Below are positions 6,771-13,033 of a DNA stretch of 17,697 bases, piece by piece. Every line of letters starts with the position of its first letter. The first letter of the stretch is position 1. Source of the stretch: UMGS1124 sp964417835. GTDB lineage: Bacteria; Bacillota_I; Bacilli_A; RF39; UBA660. The notes under the pieces were generated by a model. It worked only from the letters and a program-made list of their open reading frames with translations. It ran no database searches and was not told the DNA's origin. Both the position numbers and the translations under genes were made by a program. The stretch is taken from contig CAYQJD010000018.1 in the NCBI GenBank assembly GCA_964417835.1, positions 1 to 17,697 on the forward strand. The letters are read 5' to 3'.

Positions 6771-7343
6771 AAATTTATTATTTAATTCTTTATTCATTAA
6801 TACTTGTCTATACCCTTTAAATGCATCAAATATAATTGTTTCTATTTCTTTTTCTGACAATTCAGAGTTAGTAGTTGCCATCATTGAAGCTATTCCATGT
6901 ATAATTAACCAGGTATTGATATATATTTGTTTAGAAGATTCGTTGCTTAAACCTGTAGATTTTTCTATCATTAAAGCATACTTTTTTCCCTGTTCATTTT
7001 CAGCCATATCTAAAATATTATTATATTTTGAACAAGTAGACATAAATAAGAATTTAAATAAATTTTTTTCTTTTTTGGCAAATTCTATATAATATAAACC
7101 TATTCCAATAAAAGGTACTTGATGTTTATTTTCTCTTAAAAGATATTTATTTTGTATTTCATAGATGTCATCATAAACTGCATTTTTTAAGTCATCCATA
7201 TTTTCGAATATCCTAAAAATTGGTTGAGTTGAACATCCAACTTCACGTGCCAAATTTCTAGCAGACAATTCTTCTAGGCCTTTTGTTCTTATAATATTAA
7301 TGGCACCCTTTATTAAATCTTCTTTTTTTATTTTAGCATTCAT
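6762..7343 (-). CDS. TetR/AcrR family transcriptional regulator
   Basis: 193 aa. The N-terminal helix-turn-helix is clear: KEDLIKGAINIIRTKGLEELSARNLAREVGCSTQPIFRIFENMDDL (7-52), with the A-x3-G-C-S-x4-IFRIF recognition region typical of TetR. The C-terminal ligand and dimer domain (about 55-180) is unspecific; a Cys (CSKYNN) and a TGLSNESSKQIYINTWLIIHGIASM stretch are seen, so the ligand is unknown. The ATG has a strong AAGGGGAAA ribosome site. A palindrome lies between its promoter and ribosome site, suggesting self-repression. It is divergent from clpB (283 bases between start codons) and convergent with the HisRS-like gene. No efflux pump or enzyme gene adjoins it, so its regulon beyond itself cannot be inferred. 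Confidence 0.88.
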   Translation of the reverse strand: MNAKIKKEDLIKGAINIIRTKGLEELSARNLAREVGCSTQPIFRIFENMDDLKNAVYDDIYEIQNKYLLRENKHQVPFIGIGLYYIEFAKKEKNLFKFLFMSTCSKYNNILDMAENEQGKKYALMIEKSTGLSNESSKQIYINTWLIIHGIASMMATTNSELSEKEIETIIFDAFKGYRQVLMNKELNNKFKK

Positions 7344-7359
7344 AACATTTCCCCTTAAA

Positions 7360-7373
7360 ATAACATGTGTTAT
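7360..7373. promoter_or_regulatory. Candidate TetR operator
   Basis: ATAACA-TG-TGTTAT, perfect 6-bp arms with a two-base centre, just downstream of the predicted start of the tetR transcript and about ten bases before its ribosome site. The position suits autorepression; the binding protein is inferred from proximity. Confidence 0.5.
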
Positions 7374-7382
7374 CTCTAATTA

Positions 7383-7411
7383 ATAATATCATACTACAAT
7401 AAATTTTTAAA
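7383..7411 (-). promoter_or_regulatory. Promoter of the tetR gene
   Basis: On the minus strand TTTAAA (7411-7406), 17-base spacer, and TATTAT (7388-7383) with an extended TGA before it. The operator-like palindrome follows ten bases downstream of the -10. Confidence 0.5.
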
Positions 7412-7442
7412 GAGATTTTAAATTTTAGAGATTTAAAATTTT
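7411..7442 (+). repeat. Tandem 16-bp near-identical repeat
   Basis: AGAGATTTTAAATTTT (7411-7426) is followed directly by AGAGATTTAAAATTTT (7427-7442), differing at one base. It lies at the upstream edge of the tetR promoter. It could be a repeated protein site or chance in A+T-rich sequence. Confidence 0.6.
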
Positions 7443-7485
7443 TTTATAGATGTATTAAAAGATGAAAAAAAGTATAAGGATTTAA

Positions 7486-7552
7486 TTGGCTGAATTTGAG
7501 CCAAGATATATTACGGTACCTTATGGTGAAAAAATTAATTGCTAATTTTTTT
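7486..7552 (+). other. Block of three small hairpins upstream of clpB
   Basis: TTGGCT/AGCCAA (7486-7491 with 7499-7504), ACC/GGT (7518-7520 with 7525-7527) and AAAAAATTA/TAATTTTTT (7529-7537 with 7543-7551) occur in series, the last ending in a T-run. It lies upstream of the clpB promoter, so it is not in the clpB leader. It might be a small RNA with its own terminator, but I recognise no RNA family and no convincing promoter. Confidence 0.25.
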
Positions 7553-7560
7553 AATACATT

Positions 7561-7587
7561 TTAGCACTTCGTGTTGACAAGTGCTAA
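7561..7587. promoter_or_regulatory. CIRCE operator (HrcA site)
   Basis: TTAGCACTT-N9-AAGTGCTAA: 9-bp perfect arms with the canonical 9-base spacer. The usual final C/G pair of each arm is replaced by a compensating T/A. It covers the -35 of the clpB promoter, the classical position for HrcA repression of heat-shock genes. Confidence 0.95.
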
Positions 7588-7601
7588 AAAAGTGATATAA
7601 T
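7574..7601 (+). promoter_or_regulatory. Consensus sigma-A promoter of clpB
   Basis: TTGACA (7574-7579), 16-base spacer and TATAAT (7596-7601) with an extended TGA. Both hexamers are perfect. The -35 lies within CIRCE, so HrcA should block polymerase. Predicted start near 7608. Confidence 0.92.
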
Positions 7602-7626
7602 CTTTTTTAAGAAAGGAAATGATTTT

Positions 7627-9747
7627 ATGGAACAAAATCCTTATGAAGAAAATTTGAAAAAACCTCTAGAAAAATATGGCCGAGATATTGTTGCCTTTGC
7701 GAAAGATGGTAAGATCGAACCTGTTATAGGTAGAGATGACGAAATTAGAAATATTACTAGAGTCCTATCAAGAAAAACTAAAAATAATCCTGTTTTAATT
7801 GGAGAACCAGGCGTAGGTAAAACTGCTATCGTAGAAGGCTTAGCATTAAGAATTATTAAAGGCGATGTGCCAGATAGTCTAAAAAGTAAACATATATGGG
7901 AATTAGACATGGGAGCTTTAGTTGCTGGCGCTAAATATAGAGGAGAGTTTGAAGAAAGATTAAAAGCCGTTTTAAAAGAAATCAAAGAATCTGATGGCGA
8001 AATTATTTTATTTATTGATGAAATACACATGATAGTTGGAGCAGGAGCTTTAGAAGGTGCTATGGATGCAGGTAATATGTTAAAACCTATGCTTGCAAGA
8101 GGCGAGATTCACTGTATTGGAGCAACTACTCTAAACGAATATAGAAAATATATAGAAAAAGATGGTGCATTAGAAAGAAGATTTCAAAAAATTCAAGTAA
8201 AAGAACCTACTGTATTAGATACAATTACTATTTTGAGAGGTCTAAAAAATAGATTTGAAGTATATCATGGAGTAACAATTAAAGATAAAGCATTAGTAGC
8301 GGCCGCTACTTTATCTGACAGATATATAACTAGTAGATTTTTACCAGATAAGGCCATAGACTTAATAGATGAAGCTTGTGCAACAATTAAAGTTCAAATG
8401 GAATCTGTTCCAACTGAATTAGATTCTTTAACAAGACAGATAATGCAACTAGAAGTTGAAAAACAAGCATTAAAACATGAAAAAGATGAATTAAGTAAAA
8501 AAAGAGTTGAAGAAATTAATAATAAACTTATTGAACTTAAAGAAAAAGAAAATATTTTAAGAAAAGATTGGGAAAATGAAAAAAATATAAATGATAAAAT
8601 TAGTAAGAAAAAAGAACAAATAGAACAAAAAAACTATGAATTAGAAGTTGCTGAAAGCAATTATGATTTAGAAACTGCTGCAAAACTAAGACATGGAATA
8701 ATTCCTGAATTAAAACGCGAATTGGAAGAACTAAATAATAGTAATAAAAGAAACATATTAAGTGATGTTGTAGATGATGAATCAATTGCAAAAATAATAT
8801 CCAAATGGACTAATATTCCTATAAATAAGTTAGTTGGTGGTGAAAAAGAAAAATTAATTAACTTATATAATAATATGAAAAAAAGAGTTAAAGGCCAAGA
8901 TGAAGCATTATATCTAGTTAGCGAAGCAATCAAACGAGCAAGAGCTGGGATTAAAGATCCTAATAGACCTATTGGTTCATTTATGTTTTTAGGACCTACT
9001 GGTGTTGGAAAAACAGAAGTTGCAAGAACCCTTGCATATGAATTATTTGATGACGAAAAGCACATGATAAGAATTGATATGAGTGAATACATGGAAGCTC
9101 ACTCAGTATCAAGGCTTATAGGAGCTCCTCCGGGATATGTTGGATACGATGAGGGTGGTCAATTAACAGAAGCTGTAAGGCGTAATCCTTATAGTATTAT
9201 CCTATTTGATGAAATCGAAAAAGCACATAAAGATGTTTTTAATATTCTTTTACAAATTCTAGATGATGGTAGAATTACTGATGGTCAAGGAAGAACTATA
9301 GATTTTAAAAATACTATAATAATTATGACTAGTAATTTGGGTAGCGAAAACATTTTAAATAAAGAAGAAAATTATTTGGAAAAAATAAATGATTCTATTA
9401 AAAAGACATTTAAACCAGAATTTATAAATAGAGTGGATGAAATAATAATATTTAAACCATTAGAAAAAGATATAGTTTATGAAATTCTAAATAATATAAT
9501 TAAAAATATAGAATTAAGATTAAGAGATAAACAATTAACCTTAAGTTTAACTGATAGAGCAAAAGATTATATTGTTGAAAATAGTTTTGATATAAATTAT
9601 GGTGCTAGACCTTTAAAAAGATTTGTATCTCGTAATATTGAATCTTTAATAGCAAATGCTATTATAAAAGATGAAATAGTTTTTGGTTCTAATATAAATA
9701 TTGATGTTGAAAATAATAATTTCTATATAAAAAAAACTGTTGAATAA
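7627..9747 (+). CDS. clpB: ClpB disaggregase lacking the N-terminal domain
   Basis: 706 aa AAA+ chaperone that, with DnaK, threads aggregated proteins through a hexameric pore in the cytoplasm. First AAA+ module: Walker A GEPGVGKT (59-66), pore-loop Tyr104 in AKYRGEFEER, Walker B LFIDE (128-132). The M-domain coiled coil spans about 270-375. Second module: GPTGVGKT (456-463), pore loop GYVGYDEGG (503-511), Walker B LFDE (526-529), NRVDE (601-605), sensor 2 GARPLKR (659-665). No ClpP-binding VGF/IGF loop follows the second Walker B, and the long M-domain is ClpB-like, so this is not ClpC/ClpE. Full-length ClpB is about 860 aa; the missing part is the N-domain, as in mycoplasmas. The start is fixed by AAGGAAA and the promoter just upstream. 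CIRCE control predicts heat-shock induction. Confidence 0.95.
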   Translation: MEQNPYEENLKKPLEKYGRDIVAFAKDGKIEPVIGRDDEIRNITRVLSRKTKNNPVLIGEPGVGKTAIVEGLALRIIKGDVPDSLKSKHIWELDMGALVAGAKYRGEFEERLKAVLKEIKESDGEIILFIDEIHMIVGAGALEGAMDAGNMLKPMLARGEIHCIGATTLNEYRKYIEKDGALERRFQKIQVKEPTVLDTITILRGLKNRFEVYHGVTIKDKALVAAATLSDRYITSRFLPDKAIDLIDEACATIKVQMESVPTELDSLTRQIMQLEVEKQALKHEKDELSKKRVEEINNKLIELKEKENILRKDWENEKNINDKISKKKEQIEQKNYELEVAESNYDLETAAKLRHGIIPELKRELEELNNSNKRNILSDVVDDESIAKIISKWTNIPINKLVGGEKEKLINLYNNMKKRVKGQDEALYLVSEAIKRARAGIKDPNRPIGSFMFLGPTGVGKTEVARTLAYELFDDEKHMIRIDMSEYMEAHSVSRLIGAPPGYVGYDEGGQLTEAVRRNPYSIILFDEIEKAHKDVFNILLQILDDGRITDGQGRTIDFKNTIIIMTSNLGSENILNKEENYLEKINDSIKKTFKPEFINRVDEIIIFKPLEKDIVYEILNNIIKNIELRLRDKQLTLSLTDRAKDYIVENSFDINYGARPLKRFVSRNIESLIANAIIKDEIVFGSNINIDVENNNFYIKKTVE

Positions 9748-9763
9748 ATATCAACATTTTTTT
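9731..9763. terminator. Bidirectional terminator shared by clpB and the bactofilin-like gene
   Basis: TGTTGA (9738-9743) and TCAACA (9751-9756) form a stem with a 7-base loop. Seven T follow on the plus strand (9757-9763) and, past one G, a run of eight T follows on the minus strand (9736-9729). The clpB stop codon (9745-9747) is in the loop and the opposite gene's stop (9764-9762) overlaps the T-run. Confidence 0.75.
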
Positions 9764-10832
9764 ATTTCTTAATATCAATTATCATATTACCAATTATACC
9801 TAAACCAAATACTAAACTAATAAATGAAATTAATCCTCCTAAAATAGGAACTAGTTTTAAAATATAAATCACTAATAGTCCAACAATTATAAGTAAATAA
9901 CTATTCATATTCTTTTTTAACCATTTTTTATCAATAATATTAGCTATGAAATATGCTGTAAATATATTAGATATATATACAAATATTCCGTAAACTAATC
10001 CACCAACTAATCCTACCGATACAAACAATCCAGAAAATAACAATGTAAACGCAATTATTGGTATCCCTATTAATATTAATAACCCTTTACCGCATAAAAT
10101 CAAAATATTTTTTGATGATAAGTTTTTAGTTTGATCTAAAGATTTTGTAAAAACAGATTCAAATAAATATATTAATATTATAGCTAACAATGTTATATGT
10201 AAATAAGAAGAAATAAAATCATATATATAGTCTTTAATTCCAACTTCATAAGTTTTATTTTTATAAGTCTTTGTTAAAATACTATCATTAATATTTCCTA
10301 TAGAAGCATCTTCATTATATTTTAATGTACCTAATATTTTAACATCATCTTCTAATTCAATTTTTGTTGAATTAATCGTAACATTTCCATTATATGTACC
10401 TTTCAAAGTTACTTCATCGGCTGCAATATATAAATTTCTTTGAATAGTTCCATCTATACTAATATCTTCTCCAACAATATATGTATCTCTTCCTAAAACA
10501 GAATTTTCTGAAATATTAATAAATTGTCCTGCTAAAAATAAATCATTTTCTATATTTCCATCTATTTTTATTGAAGCACCTGCTCCAAAAATATATTTTT
10601 GATTTCCTTTAATAAGTAATTCATTACCTGCTATAAATCCAATACCATTTATTGACTTATTAACATTAATTATATTTCCTGCGATAAAAGATGTTCCATC
10701 AAGTTCATTATCTATATTCACTTTATCGCCTGCCTGAAATAGTTCTTTAACATAACTCTTTGCATTTGTAGTAATCGTAGCAAACAATAAGCATATTAAG
10801 AATATTCCAATCATTTTTAAACTTTTTTTCAT
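9762..10832 (-). CDS. Secreted bactofilin-like repeat protein with multi-TM C-terminus
   Basis: 356 aa. A signal peptide (about 1-24, ending TTNAKS) precedes short repeated beta strands (about 30-175) of the type FIAGNIINVNKSINGIGFIAGNELLIKG...IDGNIENDLFLAGQ...IDGTIQRNLYIAADEVTLKG. This resembles the polymer-forming bactofilin right-handed beta-helix. Then come about five hydrophobic segments: 211-229, 242-264, 266-298 (possibly two), 311-327 and 329-352. Bactofilins proper are cytoplasmic and lack membrane domains, so this is the export-type architecture often annotated as polymer-forming cytoskeletal protein. Its function is not established; an extracytoplasmic scaffold anchored by its tail is inferred. 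The ribosome site AAGGAGAT is strong. It converges on clpB and is divergent from the envelope operon. Confidence 0.75.
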   Translation of the reverse strand: MKKSLKMIGIFLICLLFATITTNAKSYVKELFQAGDKVNIDNELDGTSFIAGNIINVNKSINGIGFIAGNELLIKGNQKYIFGAGASIKIDGNIENDLFLAGQFINISENSVLGRDTYIVGEDISIDGTIQRNLYIAADEVTLKGTYNGNVTINSTKIELEDDVKILGTLKYNEDASIGNINDSILTKTYKNKTYEVGIKDYIYDFISSYLHITLLAIILIYLFESVFTKSLDQTKNLSSKNILILCGKGLLILIGIPIIAFTLLFSGLFVSVGLVGGLVYGIFVYISNIFTAYFIANIIDKKWLKKNMNSYLLIIVGLLVIYILKLVPILGGLISFISLVFGLGIIGNMIIDIKK

Positions 10833-10848
10833 ATTTATCTCCTTAAAT

Positions 10849-10884
10849 ATAATAAATCATAAAATTGATTGTAAGTCAACAATC
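10849..10884 (-). promoter_or_regulatory. Promoter region with dyad, bactofilin-like gene
   Basis: On the minus strand TTGACT (10879-10874) lies 19 bases from TATTAT (10854-10849), or 17 from the weaker TTTATT (10856-10851). The dyad GATTGT-N6-ACAATC (10867-10884) is perfect and covers the -35, so it may be an operator. TATTAT ends 16 nt before the ATG, as at other genes here. Confidence 0.45.
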
Positions 10885-10929
10885 TCCAATAAATATTACT
10901 AACCTTTAACAACAAAAATTCCTTTTATC

Positions 10930-10958
10930 TTGAAAAATAATAAATACACAATTATAAT
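10930..10958 (+). promoter_or_regulatory. Promoter of the envelope operon
   Basis: TTGAAA (10930-10935), 17-base spacer and a perfect TATAAT (10953-10958). The -10 ends 16 nt before the ATG at 10975. The TTG that could open a longer frame at 10930 is part of this -35 box. Confidence 0.75.
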
Positions 10959-10974
10959 TAACTTAGGTGATAAT

Positions 10975-11571
10975 ATGGAGAATAAAAATATCAATAAAGC
11001 TAATAATAAAAATAGAGCAAAAAATAATAATAAAGTATTAAATAAAAAGAAAGCTACTAATTCTAATAAGAACGTATCAACAAGTGGCTCTAAAAAAAAT
11101 AATGTATCTAAAACCACTAACAATAAGAATTTTACCTCATCGAAAGGTGTAAAAACAACAAAAAAAAATATTAACAAAAATATTAAACAATCAAATAATA
11201 ATTTGAAAAATAAAGTTAATGAAAAAGATTTGATTCAAAAAAAGAAAATAGAAAAAAAAGATAAACTTATAGAAACAACATACTTAAACAATGGAACAAT
11301 TCAAAATAATACTGTTCCAGTTAAAATGGATGAACAAAACACAACAACTAAAATTGAAGCTTCTAAATTTACAATTGTAAAAAAAGAAAAAAAACTTCTT
11401 TTTATTGGGATTTTCATATCAATATTAGGATTAATAGCTTTAATTTTATCCTTATTAGCTAACAGAATAATAGATAAAGAATTTTTAAGCGATTCAATTA
11501 TTATATTAATGATTTTTATTAGTCTAATGATAGAATGTTTAGGAACTTTTATAATAATTAATGAAACATAA
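10975..11571 (+). CDS. Lys/Asn-rich two-TM protein, unknown function
   Basis: 198 aa; no family recognised. Residues 1-125 are low-complexity, dominated by Lys, Asn, Ser and Thr with few hydrophobics, hence strongly cationic and probably disordered. Two membrane segments follow, 141-162 and 172-196, joined by a short loop (ANRIIDKEFLSDS). With no signal peptide and a positive N-terminus, the long tail should be cytoplasmic by the positive-inside rule. The ATG at 10975 has AGGTGAT just upstream. It is the first gene of an operon with a polysaccharide deacetylase (39 bases downstream) and a VanY-type carboxypeptidase, suggesting an envelope role, for instance as a membrane partner or anchor. 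Such composition can also occur in rapidly diverging lineage-specific proteins. Confidence 0.75.
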   Translation: MENKNINKANNKNRAKNNNKVLNKKKATNSNKNVSTSGSKKNNVSKTTNNKNFTSSKGVKTTKKNINKNIKQSNNNLKNKVNEKDLIQKKKIEKKDKLIETTYLNNGTIQNNTVPVKMDEQNTTTKIEASKFTIVKKEKKLLFIGIFISILGLIALILSLLANRIIDKEFLSDSIIILMIFISLMIECLGTFIIINET

Positions 11572-11610
11572 CCATATTTAATAAGTTTATTTTTCTTAAA
11601 GTGAGGTTTT

Positions 11611-13023
11611 ATGGAAAAGAAGTATAAAATAATACTTATAGCATTTTTTAGTTTTATTATAATATCTAGCATATTATTATTTTTGCCAAAAAAAATCTAT
11701 TTAAGTTTAATAGGAAATAAAAAAATTATTCTAAACATTAATGAGCAATATAAAGAATTAGGTTATAAAGCTGAATATTGTAATAAATACATTAAATTAT
11801 TTTGTAAAAATTTAAACAACAAAGTAGAAGTATCAAAAACCCAAAAAGAAAATAACACATATTTTATTGAATATAAAATAAATTATAATTCTGAAGAAAA
11901 AAAAGTTGTAAGAAAAATAGAAATTAAAGATACAGAAAGTCCTAATATTGAATTAACAAAAACTAATAAATCTTTTTGCCCAAATGAGGAATATATTGAA
12001 GAGGGCTTTTCAGCTTATGATAACGTAGATGGAAATATTACAGAAAAAGTAAAAACCGAAACAAAAGATAACAAAGTTTACTATAGTGTTTCAGACTCTA
12101 GTGGAAATAAAAAAATTGTATATAGAACTATAAACTATAATGATTTAGATGCTCCAATAATATCTTTAAATGGTGGAGAAACTAATTATATTTATTTAAA
12201 TAGCGAATATAAGGAACTCGGTTATAGTGCAATGGATAATTGTGATGGAGATATTACAAATAATGTTATAATTGAATCAAATTTAGATACATCAAAAATT
12301 GGAGAATACAATATAAATTATACAGTAAATGATAATAGTGGAAATAAAACTGTTTTGACAAGAAAAGTTATAGTTTATAATGACACAAGTACTATACCAA
12401 AAAATGGAAAAATTGTTTATATTACATTTGATGATGGACCGGGTCCTTATACAGATGATATATTAAATATATTAGATAAATATAATGTAAAAGTCACATT
12501 TTTTGTAACACATCAGTTTTCTAATTATGAATATCTTTTAAAAAAAGAATACGAAAAAGGACATTCAGTAGCAGTCCATACATATAGTCATAATTATGGT
12601 AATGTTTATTCATCAGTTGAAAGCTATATAGAAGATTTTAATAATATGAATGATATTATTTATACTCAAACAGGAACATATAGCAAACTATTTAGATTTC
12701 CAGGTGGAAGTAGCAATACTATAAGTCGTTTTAATAAAGGAATAATGACGGATTTAACAAAAAAAATGACTGAACTAGGATATATTTATTTTGATTGGAA
12801 TATTGATAGCATGGATACAAGTACAAAAGATCCAGAAACTATTGCACAAAATGTAATAAATGAGATACAAAAAAGAGAACATTCTGTAGTCTTAATGCAC
12901 GATATAAAGAAAGCTAATATTGAAAGTATTGAAAAAATAATAAAATATGGATTAGAAAATGGATATACTTTTTTACCATTAGATGAAACATCACCTATTA
13001 CACATCATCATATAAATAATTAG
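11611..13023 (+). CDS. Membrane-anchored polysaccharide deacetylase with DUF5011-type Ig-like repeats
   Basis: 470 aa. One N-terminal membrane segment (about 6-26) is followed by Ig-like repeats of the DUF5011 type: a degenerate one (about 35-105), then about 106-176 (EEGFSAYDNVDGNIT) and 177-256 (KELGYSAMDNCDGDIT). The C-terminal NodB domain (about 265-460) has the full motif set of family CE4: TFDDGP (272-277, with Asp274 as base and Asp275 as metal ligand), HTYSH (323-327, metal His323 and His327), RFPGG (362-366), DWN (395-397) and LMHD (428-431, with His430). It should remove N-acetyl groups from an extracytoplasmic polymer, most likely peptidoglycan GlcNAc (PgdA-type), giving lysozyme resistance; the substrate is inferred. 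Start ATG follows GTGAGG. The VanY gene begins 10 bases after its stop. Confidence 0.92.
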   Translation: MEKKYKIILIAFFSFIIISSILLFLPKKIYLSLIGNKKIILNINEQYKELGYKAEYCNKYIKLFCKNLNNKVEVSKTQKENNTYFIEYKINYNSEEKKVVRKIEIKDTESPNIELTKTNKSFCPNEEYIEEGFSAYDNVDGNITEKVKTETKDNKVYYSVSDSSGNKKIVYRTINYNDLDAPIISLNGGETNYIYLNSEYKELGYSAMDNCDGDITNNVIIESNLDTSKIGEYNINYTVNDNSGNKTVLTRKVIVYNDTSTIPKNGKIVYITFDDGPGPYTDDILNILDKYNVKVTFFVTHQFSNYEYLLKKEYEKGHSVAVHTYSHNYGNVYSSVESYIEDFNNMNDIIYTQTGTYSKLFRFPGGSSNTISRFNKGIMTDLTKKMTELGYIYFDWNIDSMDTSTKDPETIAQNVINEIQKREHSVVLMHDIKKANIESIEKIIKYGLENGYTFLPLDETSPITHHHINN

Positions 13024-13033
13024 GAGTAAATTT

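Noticed and set aside
6756..6785. TGA as Trp (code 4), extending the HisRS-like protein by ten codons
   Set aside because: All recognised Trp codons in the window are TGG and no gene has an internal TGA, so TGA is read as stop. The extension would also run into the convergent gene's terminal region.
7505..7530. T-box-like GGTACC sequence near tetR/clpB
   Set aside because: The surrounding T-box consensus is absent, neither adjacent gene is a synthetase or amino-acid gene, and the stem architecture does not fit.
7523..7564. 13-codon peptide frame (MVKKLIANFFNTF) upstream of clpB
   Set aside because: No ribosome site and no promoter placed for it; it ends inside the CIRCE element.
7641..9092. 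Long minus-strand open frames opposite clpB
   Set aside because: They are antisense shadows of a strongly conserved gene, without ribosome sites and with hydrophobic composition typical of reversed A+T-rich codons.
7627..9747. ClpC or ClpE instead of ClpB
   Set aside because: No VGF/IGF ClpP loop, no zinc finger and a long M-domain; the sequence after the second Walker B is ClpB-like.
10930..10974. TTG start giving a 15-residue longer Lys/Asn-rich protein
   Set aside because: The TTG belongs to a TTGAAA-17-TATAAT promoter, and AGGTGAT stands directly before the ATG at 10975.
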